Shown one piece after another: positions 11,110 to 20,681 of a DNA stretch of 64,000 bases. The translations under genes were made by a program, and so were the position numbers. The notes below the pieces were generated by a model, which saw nothing but the letters and a program-made list of their open reading frames with translations, searched no databases and was not told the origin of the DNA. The stretch covers positions 62,001 to 126,000 of the forward strand of contig VKHL01000063.1 of the NCBI GenBank assembly GCA_015146655.1, read 5' to 3'. Positions within the stretch are counted from its first letter, which is position 1. The number at the start of each line of letters is the position of its first letter. The stretch comes from Ochromonas danica. Taxonomy: Eukaryota > Sar > Chrysophyceae > Chromulinales > Chromulinaceae.

Positions 11110-12723
11110 TCATCGCTTGGTCCACTGATGAGATTCTTGATTGAAACCATAGAGTCGGTTTGAGGGATATGATCTGATATAACCTTCTTTCAGAGTAGAA
11201 GGCCATTTCACCTTCTCATCCAGTAGCAATCCATCCAACATCTCTTCAGAAACACTCTCAGAAGTAATGAGGAAAACTATGCCTAGACTAGAATGCTTCG
11301 ATACTGCCACCAGACTCTCCAATCCACAACATTGTATGATTAAGCTCTCAATCAACTCACAGCTTTTGATTAACTCCGTCAGCATCCTATCAGAAACGTT
11401 GAATAAACTGGGAAAATATGATGGAGCATACAAGTTTGACAGACTCTTCGCATGCTCTTTGATGGCTGCCAAAGTAGCATCAGTGTACTGATTGTCGGGA
11501 GGCATCAGTTGCAAACGGTTCAAATGGGGAAGATCTCGCAGTAGAGAGATCAAACAGGCCTCAGATGTGGAAGCATTTATATGAATCTGATAGGGTTCCA
11601 ATAGAGACCTCAGAAACCCCACTGGGATATAGTTGTCACCTTTCAGACTTAAACTCACTTGCTTGTACTGTCTTCTTCTCAATACATGAGACAAGCACAC
11701 AGCCCAGTCATCATTAGAGCCTTGCACCTCAATAGTCACAGAGCTTTTCTCATTGCCTGTCTGGATAACTTTGTCAATAAAGATATCCTGGAGATGTGGA
11801 CATTGTTCGAAGAGACGACGTAGATTCTCTGCGCTGCATATGTTAGTGTCGGATAAATCCAAGCTAATCAACTTTGGACAGAATTTGGACAGCATCACCA
11901 CTAAATCATCTATCTCAGAAAAGCTCTCTTCGTCGCATCCAACCTTCAACACCTCCAACAATTCTCCTGCTAATGAGAGATAAGACATAAGATACGTCAT
12001 TGTCAGTGAAGGCTCACAATATGTGTAGACATTCAATGCTCTCAGATGAATCCTATTCTCGATGAGAGTGGATATGATTACATCTATTCCCACTTCATCC
12101 AAGATTAAAATATCGAGATCTCGTAAGCTGGAGGCATGCTTTCGGAGGAGGTTTGCTACCATTACATGACATTCTTCATATCTTTCGAAGTCCTGTAGAG
12201 ATAATTTGACCAGAGAATTCTCTCTCAACTTCTCTACCAATACTTCCATCACTACATCACTAAGCTGCTTAGCTTGTCTGTCTGTATTCATCCATACTGT
12301 CACTCCTTCTAGATTATGACAATGACTCAAGAACACTGACAGATTGCTCTTCAATTGATCTTCCTTACAGAGGTCAGATGCTGTGCTTGTATCGATCTCA
12401 ATAGATCGAAGAGCAGGACAGTAGGATTCCATGATGTCCAATCCTCCTCCCACAAGATCTTCTAAAACACTCACACTAACAGGAAACTCTTCCACACACA
12501 ATACCTTGCGATTCACCAGCCACGTAGAGAGTATTCCCATTTTATTTTTAGAAACACGCACACCACCTCTTGATATCCTAAGGTCAGTCAAGGAGGACAG
12601 CCAAGCTTCTCTATCAGTCTTCTCAACACAGGCTACATCCAACCTTGACAGATCCTCCCATCTCAACCACTCTCCATAAATACTGTGGAGAATATCTGTA
12701 GGTAATTGCCACATTACACTCAT
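11110..12723 (-). CDS. F-box/LRR family protein copy C, full length
   Basis: A single-exon 537-residue protein starting at ATG 12723. Residues about 5-47 (LPTDILHSIYGEWLRWEDL and the following LDVAC) read like an F-box: a hydrophobic helix start, then Trp and Leu at the usual spacing. The rest is built from irregular leucine-rich repeats of about 25-30 residues, with strings such as CPALRSIEI, CHNLEGVTV, CPKLISLDL and CPHLQDIFI, like the RNI-type repeats of F-box/LRR proteins. Such proteins usually bind substrates for SCF ubiquitin ligases through the LRRs; whether this divergent family binds Skp1 is unproven. No signal peptide or membrane span. It is one of four full-length copies in the window and is about as close to the other three as paralogues from recent duplication would be. 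Confidence 0.75.
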   Translation of the reverse strand: MSVMWQLPTDILHSIYGEWLRWEDLSRLDVACVEKTDREAWLSSLTDLRISRGGVRVSKNKMGILSTWLVNRKVLCVEEFPVSVSVLEDLVGGGLDIMESYCPALRSIEIDTSTASDLCKEDQLKSNLSVFLSHCHNLEGVTVWMNTDRQAKQLSDVVMEVLVEKLRENSLVKLSLQDFERYEECHVMVANLLRKHASSLRDLDILILDEVGIDVIISTLIENRIHLRALNVYTYCEPSLTMTYLMSYLSLAGELLEVLKVGCDEESFSEIDDLVVMLSKFCPKLISLDLSDTNICSAENLRRLFEQCPHLQDIFIDKVIQTGNEKSSVTIEVQGSNDDWAVCLSHVLRRRQYKQVSLSLKGDNYIPVGFLRSLLEPYQIHINASTSEACLISLLRDLPHLNRLQLMPPDNQYTDATLAAIKEHAKSLSNLYAPSYFPSLFNVSDRMLTELIKSCELIESLIIQCCGLESLVAVSKHSSLGIVFLITSESVSEEMLDGLLLDEKVKWPSTLKEGYIRSYPSNRLYGFNQESHQWTKR

Positions 12724-13000
12724 TACTTCTTCTCTTCTTCATTGAGAGGAAATCCGATACCTAACTCGTCAAAAGGGCTTTTAAAGCCACTTTTGCTGAT
12801 TAGCAAACTTGCAAAAGTAGTTTGGCGATTTGGGTGCTTTTGAAGGCGGAACTTATTATTTTGTGGGGGAATCTCTTGGGTCAAGTTAACTCCATGGAAT
12901 CAGCTCCATGGAACACCATGGAATGATCAACCGTCAATGGAATGAATGATTGATTTTGCGGATGTGTGCTTTAATTTGAATACACATTAATGCTTTGAAG
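12724..13000. other. Divergent promoter region between copy C and the LRR membrane protein
   Basis: This 277-base region separates two divergent genes. It contains three copies of CCATGGAA-like sequence at about 12891-12935 (tccatggaatcagctccatg), giving several short palindromes that might be protein-binding sites; this is only a suggestion. Confidence 0.4.
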
Positions 13001-16000
13001 ATGAGAATAAAGAGGACATGGCTGAGTCGATTTCTCCTTCGGTTATTCTTCTTATTCTTTCTATCTTTTCTTCTCACTATTCACTCATGGGAAAATCTTA
13101 GTCTTTACCAACACCCACACCAGAAAACACACCCACCTTCCTCCCACCCGGAAGTCATGCTCACTGTGACTGGGAATCAAAACAATCCTGCTCCTCTTCC
13201 TCAATGGGAATTGGATGTCTTATATGACCTCTACAGCTCAACCCAGGATGAGTATTGGATATGGACGGGTGTTCCGTGGAATTTCAGCGAATCGAATCCT
13301 GACCCTTGCAGTGAGGATTGGGAAGGTGTGACTTGTCATGTGGTATGTAGAAACTCTGTGAACGTGTCTGCAAGTTGTGGAGAGCATGTCTATTCCATCA
13401 TTTTGTCGAATAACAACATGATGGGTAGTTTGCCTTCCTCTCTGGGACAACTCCAACAAATGCGCGCATTGGAGTTGACAAACAACGTTGGTATCACGGG
13501 ATCTATTCCATCTACCTTATCGAACCTATCTTACTTGTCATATTTGATATTAGAGCTTAATGGTCTGACTGGTACCATCCCCAGCTCTATCTCGAATGCT
13601 ATGGCATTGACTTATCTGGATGTGTCTGATAATCTTCTCACAGGCAGCTTGCCAGCAAACATCTCCCAGCTGAGTGTGCTACACACACTGCTCGTATTTT
13701 CTAACTTTCTTACTGGGTCGATCCCAGGTGATATAGGCTCCTTATCTCAGCTAACCAAATTCTACACTTACTTGAACTTGATAACGGGGAGCATTCCTCA
13801 GAGCATAGTAAACTGTACTCTCATGATTACCTTGGCCTTGGAAAAGAACTTTATGACGGGGAATCTTCCATCATCAGTTAGCACACTGAAGAACATGACC
13901 TATTGCAATATTGGAACAAACTTATTAAGTGGAGGAATACCGAGTGATATCGGGAGCGCATCTGCTCTATATTTTTTGAGTCTTTATACAAACTTGTTGT
14001 CGAATACATTGCCTTCATCTATAGGTCAATTAAGAGTGTTAGAATTTTGTAGCTTCCATAACAATATCCTATCAGGCACTATACCCTCCACATTTTATGC
14101 TCTCTCCAATATTCTGGAAATCGATCTTTTCCAAAACATCTTATCGGGTAGTTTGGATAGTGGGATAGATCAATTGAAATCATTGCTTTATCTAGAAATA
14201 AGCTTCAACCACTTCACTGGAAGTCTTCCCGTAGAAGTGAGTCAGCTGACGTTATTGGAATATTTCGATATTGATGAAAATGCCTTCACGGGGACTCTTC
14301 CAGAGGAGTTGGGTAATTGGAAGAATATGGTGGAATTATATCTGGGTGTGAATTTATTCGAAGGCACAATTCCTGCCTCATTTGCGAATATGACCTCATT
14401 GAGCTATTTGTATTTGGAAGAATGTCTTCTGACAGGTGAGTTGCCCCAACAGATAGCATCATTAGAGCAGTTGACTGTGTTGGTATTGGATACTAACTTA
14501 CTATCGGGAACTATACCCTCGTTCCTTACAAATATGACAACGCTTGTTGTATTGACTTTCGGAAATAACATCTTCTATGGCAGTCTGCCTGCAAATATAG
14601 GGCAACTGAGTAAGCTTCAATATTTTAGTGTTGCTGATGCTACATGTACCGGGACTCTTCCCTCTTCCTTCTCTAACCTCACTAATCTGCTAACTGTTGG
14701 CATGAACGATAACCTCTTGTCGGGTTCACTCTCTGCTCTCTCTATTCCATCCAGTCCTCTCGAGTATGTCAACATCTCCAACAACCTCTTCACAGGAGAT
14801 ACCTCTCCATTGAGTTCTCTCGAGAACATAGCTATCCTGGATATTTCCTTCAATGGATTGACGGGACCCTTCCTTGCGTGTGAGAATATGTCAGAGTTGC
14901 TTTGGTTGTTCTTACGAGGGAATGAGTTATCTGGGTCATTGTGGGGAGTGTTTACTTCCATTTCTACTCCTTCTTTGCTCTACTTGGATCTGTCGAGCAA
15001 TCGCTTCAGCGGTCCTTTCCCGTGGTCGGATTTGTCGCAATTGCCGATGCTGAACACTCTGGCGGCAGTGCAGAATTGTTTTACAGGGACCCTGTCCTCT
15101 GACGTTTGCAAGGCGAGTGAGCTGGAAGTGTTGGCGTTGGATGGTTTGTCAGCGGCGCCGAGTTGTCGCCGGGCCATCGTGGAAGGGCCGATACCTGAGT
15201 TGTTGGATTCCAGCTCGCTTACTGATCTGTCATTATCTCACAACGCGCTGACGGGGACAGTGCCAGAGTCGATCCAAAGCAATGCGTGGATCAATCTGGA
15301 CCTGAGCTTTAACAAGCTGACGGGGACATTGAAGAGCAGTTCGTGGTCCTCTTCTTTGCGGAATGGGTCGATCGCTCTGGAGATCAATCGTCTGTCAGGC
15401 AAGATCCCTAGCAGCTACTATGATATATCGGATGTGGATGTGTTGAGAGGCAATATCTTCTCCTGTGGAGAAGCTGGGCAGAGCGATGAAGAGAGTCTGC
15501 CTCCCAATGATCCATACAAGAGTCAATACGGGTGTGGGTCAGTGACGTTGAATGTGGCTCTGCTGGTGTGGGTGTGGGTAGTGGGAGGGTTGTTGTTGTT
15601 GGGTTTGTGTGTATGGGTGTGTTTGAAGAGGAGGAGAAGCAGACATGAAGAGCAGGAGGTATCAGAAAGAGAGTTGGACAAGGAGGTTGTGTATGGTGAG
15701 CAGTCAGAGGTATCGGAGGCTAAAGGGAGGAGTGTGAGAGAGGTTGGTAAGAAAGAAGAGGTATTAAAAGTTGGAGGGTCATGGGGTTGTTGGGAAGGAG
15801 GTCTGAACAAGGTTGAGGTGCTGTTGAAACAGATGTGGGAATGGCAATCGTTCTGTGCTGCAGCAGTTGTAGAGGAGAAGAAGATAGCACTGAAGAAGAC
15901 AATGTTGGGTCAGAGCACAGACGATGGTAACACTGGTAGAAAAGCTGAGGAGCAAGAAGGAGAAGAAGACAAGGAAGGCGAGGAGAAGGAAGTTATTGAT

Positions 16001-18118
16001 GTCAGAAGAGATGTAAAGCATGGTGATAATCCCACAGCTGTTCTTCGAGATCAAATCGGAGTGGTGGTCCAGTTGTCACGATTAGTTCGCCAATTCAGTT
16101 GGCTGACCATTTTGTTGATCGTGTTGGTGGGCGTTCCTCTGTACACCGCTCTCTCCTCCTTCTATGGCAGCTACGAGCATCAATATGGATGGACACCTTC
16201 GGCAGCCTTTCTGTCAGGCCAATCAGCTGCGATCGCGTTGTTGATTCTGTTTCTAGTTGTTGCAGGTATTCTTTCTTTCTTTCATAGCTGGTACAGTTCT
16301 TCTGTTGATCACCATGGAGTTTCTGGTGGAGATAAGAATCATGAGTTCCCTTGGAGTTGTGTGCGGTGGTTTAGTGGAGGAGTGTTGATTGGGTGTGGCA
16401 AGAGTGAGAAGTGGCGTCACTTTGTGGTGGTGGTATTGATCGCAGTGGGGAATATGGCGGTGGTGATGGTGGTGAATGCGACCTACGTCTACCTCTATGT
16501 TCAGATTTCAGTGTTGCAGGCGTTCTTCCTCTCAGCGACGATGTCTGGGTTCAAGCTGTTATGGTGTCGCATATTGTTCTTGGTTCTTTCTCGTTGGGTG
16601 GCCCGAGGAGGAGTAAGAGAAGGTGAAAAGCAGCAGTCAGGAGTATCTTGTGATGGTAGTGAGGCATGTGAGGATAATGAGGCTGGTGGCAGTGGTGTAT
16701 CTAACAATGCTGAAGAAGAAGAAGGCAATAGTAAGAAGAAGGAGGAAGAGAAGAAGGTGAATAGGCAGAATGGATGGGACTCCGCCACCATAAGTATATA
16801 CAGTAGTTTGATGTTGTTCAATACGATCGTTGCACCTTGTTTGGCCACGTTGTTGATCAGCTCAGATTGTTTCTACTATGTCTTCGCCTCTCCTCCTTTT
16901 GTGAGTATGTCTTATGCCTACCCAACGTGTATCGCTACCGCTGACACAACCTGTGCGCTCACTACCGATGTACTCTATGCTTCAGATTTCCAGCCACCGT
17001 TTAGCTACAGCTATCAGTGTAGCTCTGCCTTGTTGCAGGAGTATGGTTATGTCTTCGTCTACAAGTATCTGTTGTTGGGAGTGGTGCATCCTGTTGTAGT
17101 GTTGTTGTTGGCCTTCTACCATGATGATAAGGAGAAGAAGTCTTTGTCTGAGAAGGAGAGAGAGGGAGAGGATGGTAAGAAGGCGAGGTCGCTGGGTGTT
17201 TTGGGAAGTGTAGAGAGCAGTGAGTTTATTTCTCCTCTGCACAGTGTGGAAAGAGGTGATGGTGTTAGTAATGGTAATGGTAGTAGTATTGGCGTAGGTA
17301 ATGCTGCTTCACTGTCTGGGGCAGATATGAATAATGAGATGAAGAGATGGAGAAGAAGTAGTGTGTCATCCTTGTCATCATCATCTGCTGTGTTTCTTCC
17401 TTCCCTTTGGAAGCAGAAAGTGGAAGAAGGTTTGAAGACCTATTTTGTGGAGGAAGCGAATTTCGATCACATCTTTTGTGCAGCTGAGTATTCGGGTCGT
17501 CTGACGATGATGATTGGCACTCTTGTGACGTTTGGAGTGGTATTACCGTATTTGTCAGTTCTGGTATGCTTGTCGATCGTGACGAATACGTATCTGATGC
17601 AATGGGCGTTAGCGAGGTTTAGTCTGTTGACATCGTCGAAGAAGAGACTGCAGAAGAGCAGTGTTGATCATCAGGACAGTGGTTCGTTGTCGTTGCTTGA
17701 TGGCAGTGGGAAGAGTAGCATTAGCAATAAACGCAAAAGTAAGATGATGACAAGAGTGATAGAGCACATAAGCAACGAATGCAAGCAGTTGCCTGAAGCG
17801 TTGTTGGTGGCAGTGCAACCTCTGTCGATCTTGATGGTGTTGTTTTTATCTTGTTTCTTGTTTGATATCGCAGGTGATAAGGAGGGTGCTTGGGTAGGTT
17901 TTTATTTCGTATTGGTGATGTGTTTTGTACCATTGTTGGGTGTGATGACGCATGGGTTGTGGTTATGGTTATGGATGAAGTGTGATGGAGGGGTGAAGAT
18001 GGTTGGGGAAGAGCGTAGTAAGAGAAGTGAGGAGAGGTGTGGTGGAGATGTTGAGGGTGAGGAGATTGTGAAGAATAAGGGTGTGGATATGGATTGCTCA
18101 CTGTCTATAGTTCTATAA
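13001..18118 (+). CDS. Large LRR receptor-like protein with C-terminal multi-pass membrane domain
   Basis: A 1705-residue single-exon protein; the ATG at 13001 begins a basic stretch and a hydrophobic signal sequence (about residues 10-27). An LRRNT-like cap with PCSEDWEGVTC (about 100) precedes some 25 plant-type LRRs of the LxGxIPxxLxxLxxLxxLxL kind up to about residue 820, with many N-glycosylation sites. A long hydrophobic segment (LLVWVWVVGGLLLLG, about 855-870) follows, then basic residues and an acidic, Lys/Glu-rich linker. The C-terminal third has about seven further membrane spans separated by charged low-complexity loops, ending in a cytosolic-type tail. No kinase domain is present. 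Probably an extracellular-sensing surface protein; the output is unknown. Such LRR plus polytopic fusions occur in protists, but I cannot name the family. Confidence 0.8.
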   Translation: MRIKRTWLSRFLLRLFFLFFLSFLLTIHSWENLSLYQHPHQKTHPPSSHPEVMLTVTGNQNNPAPLPQWELDVLYDLYSSTQDEYWIWTGVPWNFSESNPDPCSEDWEGVTCHVVCRNSVNVSASCGEHVYSIILSNNNMMGSLPSSLGQLQQMRALELTNNVGITGSIPSTLSNLSYLSYLILELNGLTGTIPSSISNAMALTYLDVSDNLLTGSLPANISQLSVLHTLLVFSNFLTGSIPGDIGSLSQLTKFYTYLNLITGSIPQSIVNCTLMITLALEKNFMTGNLPSSVSTLKNMTYCNIGTNLLSGGIPSDIGSASALYFLSLYTNLLSNTLPSSIGQLRVLEFCSFHNNILSGTIPSTFYALSNILEIDLFQNILSGSLDSGIDQLKSLLYLEISFNHFTGSLPVEVSQLTLLEYFDIDENAFTGTLPEELGNWKNMVELYLGVNLFEGTIPASFANMTSLSYLYLEECLLTGELPQQIASLEQLTVLVLDTNLLSGTIPSFLTNMTTLVVLTFGNNIFYGSLPANIGQLSKLQYFSVADATCTGTLPSSFSNLTNLLTVGMNDNLLSGSLSALSIPSSPLEYVNISNNLFTGDTSPLSSLENIAILDISFNGLTGPFLACENMSELLWLFLRGNELSGSLWGVFTSISTPSLLYLDLSSNRFSGPFPWSDLSQLPMLNTLAAVQNCFTGTLSSDVCKASELEVLALDGLSAAPSCRRAIVEGPIPELLDSSSLTDLSLSHNALTGTVPESIQSNAWINLDLSFNKLTGTLKSSSWSSSLRNGSIALEINRLSGKIPSSYYDISDVDVLRGNIFSCGEAGQSDEESLPPNDPYKSQYGCGSVTLNVALLVWVWVVGGLLLLGLCVWVCLKRRRSRHEEQEVSERELDKEVVYGEQSEVSEAKGRSVREVGKKEEVLKVGGSWGCWEGGLNKVEVLLKQMWEWQSFCAAAVVEEKKIALKKTMLGQSTDDGNTGRKAEEQEGEEDKEGEEKEVIDVRRDVKHGDNPTAVLRDQIGVVVQLSRLVRQFSWLTILLIVLVGVPLYTALSSFYGSYEHQYGWTPSAAFLSGQSAAIALLILFLVVAGILSFFHSWYSSSVDHHGVSGGDKNHEFPWSCVRWFSGGVLIGCGKSEKWRHFVVVVLIAVGNMAVVMVVNATYVYLYVQISVLQAFFLSATMSGFKLLWCRILFLVLSRWVARGGVREGEKQQSGVSCDGSEACEDNEAGGSGVSNNAEEEEGNSKKKEEEKKVNRQNGWDSATISIYSSLMLFNTIVAPCLATLLISSDCFYYVFASPPFVSMSYAYPTCIATADTTCALTTDVLYASDFQPPFSYSYQCSSALLQEYGYVFVYKYLLLGVVHPVVVLLLAFYHDDKEKKSLSEKEREGEDGKKARSLGVLGSVESSEFISPLHSVERGDGVSNGNGSSIGVGNAASLSGADMNNEMKRWRRSSVSSLSSSSAVFLPSLWKQKVEEGLKTYFVEEANFDHIFCAAEYSGRLTMMIGTLVTFGVVLPYLSVLVCLSIVTNTYLMQWALARFSLLTSSKKRLQKSSVDHQDSGSLSLLDGSGKSSISNKRKSKMMTRVIEHISNECKQLPEALLVAVQPLSILMVLFLSCFLFDIAGDKEGAWVGFYFVLVMCFVPLLGVMTHGLWLWLWMKCDGGVKMVGEERSKRSEERCGGDVEGEEIVKNKGVDMDCSLSIVL

Positions 18119-18896
18119 GATAGTGTGGTTGTTTGTAGGACAGTATGCTGTGGGTAGTGCAAGCTGTAGCTACCACTGCGACATGTATTTATGTGAGTTA
18201 TATCAACCTGTGCTAATGTGACAGTTGAGTATTTTCTGTATTGGAAGCTAACGTTGTGTTATTGTTTCGTCGGATTTCACACGGAGTGGCGTTCACTCAT
18301 TGCAGTTCCTTTTCAGGGAGAACAATTATAATATTACTTGTTCGTATAACTGTTGCTGTGATTGGTTTGTAGTTAGCGCTGTGCACAGCTCCATACTATA
18401 TTCTGTAGTCAGTGTGTTTGTGGTCCCATAGTAAAGTCACGAGTTACTTTGCCATCCGCTCATTAGTGGACAATATACATTTCTTAGGTGGAATGCGGAC
18501 AAACGCCAAACGCACGCACTCAAAACAACAGCAGAGAAAGTCGCTTTTTGTCTGATTCCTCAACCATACGGGAGGTTTTGGTTATGGCGTATTAAAATTC
18601 TTCCTGAAATGGGTATTAATCTTTAATTGAGTACTTTTCTTACTATCGAGTTAAAAAGTTAGTTAATACTACAATTAATACTGTAAGTCCAAGTATCGGG
18701 TGTCGTTCGTTGTTGTGTTTGAATTTTTGAAAAACGTTATTATTTGCGTGTTGTTGTCCCAAAGCCGAAGCCACAGCAGAGTAGGTGTCGTATCGTATCG
18801 GTTTTGATCCGATACGATACCCGACACTGTGTTGCAAGAGACCCAAAGCAGACAGACGCTGACATCAATCAAACTTCTGTATTTGGTGACTAGTTG
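18119..18896. other. Intergenic region with a strong hairpin
   Basis: About 780 bases without a believable coding frame. The one structured element is the inverted repeat at 18785-18827. Otherwise the sequence is of mixed composition with a short T-rich run before the RNase H2 start. Confidence 0.5.
18785..18827. repeat. Inverted repeat (hairpin)
   Basis: Left arm gtgtcgtatcgtatcgg pairs with right arm ccgatacgatacccgacac, apart from one or two extra bases, around a loop of seven bases (ttttgat). It sits about 70 bases before the RNase H2 start codon, so it could be a promoter or 5' UTR structure, or the remains of a small foldback element. Confidence 0.75.
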
Positions 18897-20336
18897 ATGT
18901 CAAGTGAGTTGAATATGAAGTCATTAAGAAGTAAAGGATGTAGTTGGGATGCAGTTCGTATTCCTGATCAATGTCGAGGATGTGATATCGTTATAGGTAT
19001 TGATGAAGCAGGAAGAGGACCTGTCTTAGGCTCCTTAGTCTATACAGCAGCCTTCTGGCCACAAAGTCTTGATGAAGAGATTTCTGCTTTAGGATTTAAT
19101 GATTCTAAGCAATTGAAAGAAGAAGATAGAGACCGTCTATTGGAGAAGATGATCAATCATCCTGCTATAGGATGGGTTATAGAAGAGATAGACGCTGTTA
19201 CCATCTCTGAGGTATACCATCCCATCCCTAACCCATATCCTTCCTCTTCCCTCCCCTTTCAAAGGGTTACTAAGATTATACATGTTGGGTTCTTGCTTGC
19301 TTGGCTGGTGGCTTATGTACACACTGTATATAGAAAATGCTTCAAGCAAGCCCTATATCTCTCAATACCATCAGCTATGATGCTGTTATTCGATGCTTAC
19401 AGACGATTGGTCGAGCTAGCCCTGTGCCACCCAATGTCAGTCTTTTTCTATCCTTTTCCTATCTCTTTGCTTCGTTCTGACTGGATACTGTGTCATATGC
19501 ACATGCTTCTATGTCATGTGAATGTAGATCACCAATATCTACATCGACACTGTGGGTGATCCAGAAACTTACAAGAAATGTCTCACTAGAGCCTTGGGAG
19601 ATGATTTTGGTAACTTTATCATTGAAAAGAAAGGTATGTATGAGTGCTACTCTTCTTGCTTATTATCTTCAGAGACTAAATTCTCTTGCTGTCTTGTATA
19701 TCAGCTGATGCCACATACAAGACTGTAAGTGCAGCAAGTATTATCGCTAAGGTTACTCGTGATCGTCTCTTAAGAGAATGGCAATGGGTTGAGACTGGTC
19801 TTTCTCTGGATAAAACTTTTGGTTCAGGATATCCCGGCGACGAAGTTTGTCAACAGTGGCTTCAACGAGCTAAACATCCTTTGTTTGGCTTTCCTAATTT
19901 GGTTCGCTTTTCTTGGTCCACGGTTAAAGATATACTGGGCGAGACTCAACGTGAAGGCAGCAAATCAACCAATTCGAATTCTTCTTCCACTTCGGCAGTG
20001 AAAGTTAAATGGTTAGTTGTCTCAATGATTAGCTTCTTTATGCCAGAAGTAGATGATGTTAAATCAATGATATCATCTTTTTTGTCGAATCAACACATAC
20101 AGGGAGTGTGAGGAAGAAGAGGATGTGATCGCTAACGAAACAATGAAGAGTTTCTTCTCAGGTTAGTATCCTTGTCATGAAAAACATCTGAATAATTGAA
20201 CCTTGTATTCACATTGTTCTGTAATGCAGCAAATGACAATGCAAGCCGACTTAATACGGTCACGACAAAGCGTACACGCAGTACTTTCTTCAGAAGACGA
20301 AAGATCCGTCGCTTAGGATGGAATGATATCGACTAA
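18897..20336 (+). CDS. RNASEH2A: Ribonuclease H2 subunit A (RNase HII type), six exons
   Basis: Catalytic subunit that cuts RNA in RNA/DNA hybrids and removes single ribonucleotides from DNA in the nucleus. The model is join(18897..19211,19334..19435,19528..19633,19705..20011,20103..20161,20230..20336), 331 residues against 299 in human. All junctions keep frame with GT-AG ends (donors GTATAC, GTCAGT, GTATGT, GTTAGT, GTTAGT). Key blocks in order: GIDEAGRGPVLG with the first Asp-Glu pair, NDSKQL, SPISLNTISYDAVI, NIYIDTVGDPETY with the third acidic residue, KADATYKTVSAASI-type block (here ADATYKTVSAASIIAKVTRD) with the fourth Asp, GSGYPGD, and FGFPNLVRFSW. The C-terminus has FFS and a basic tail ending RLGWNDID. 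All catalytic acids appear to be present. Confidence 0.95.
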
Positions 20337-20681
20337 TTTAGTGCTACTATTGTGGGATTATACATTATATGATATTATTGGGAAATTCACCACCATTTAT
20401 TGGATATTGTTGTTGTTTTTGAAAATTGAAAGCATTTTTGTTTAATTCAATAATACATAATGACTATCTTCCACTACCATCCTTATACAAGCCAACATAC
20501 CACAACACATTGAAACAAGTCCTTGTATTCACTTTCACCCATTTCCACCAGGTTGCAAAAAATGTGGTAGTTTCTACTATCTTTGTCTTTTAACAGAACA
20601 CAAAGAAAATTCTCTTAGTCTCATAAAAAAGGTTCTTGTTTCACCACATACTGTCATTATTATGCAATATGATGGCTGAAA
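20337..20681. other. Convergent intergenic region, no gene seen
   Basis: These 345 bases lie between the 3' ends of two convergent genes and contain only AT-rich sequence likely to be 3' UTR. Confidence 0.5.

Noticed and set aside
15523-15810. Antisense ORFs inside the LRR membrane-protein gene
   Set aside because: They are reading-frame shadows made possible by repetitive, biased composition; the plus-strand frame is continuous for 1705 codons.
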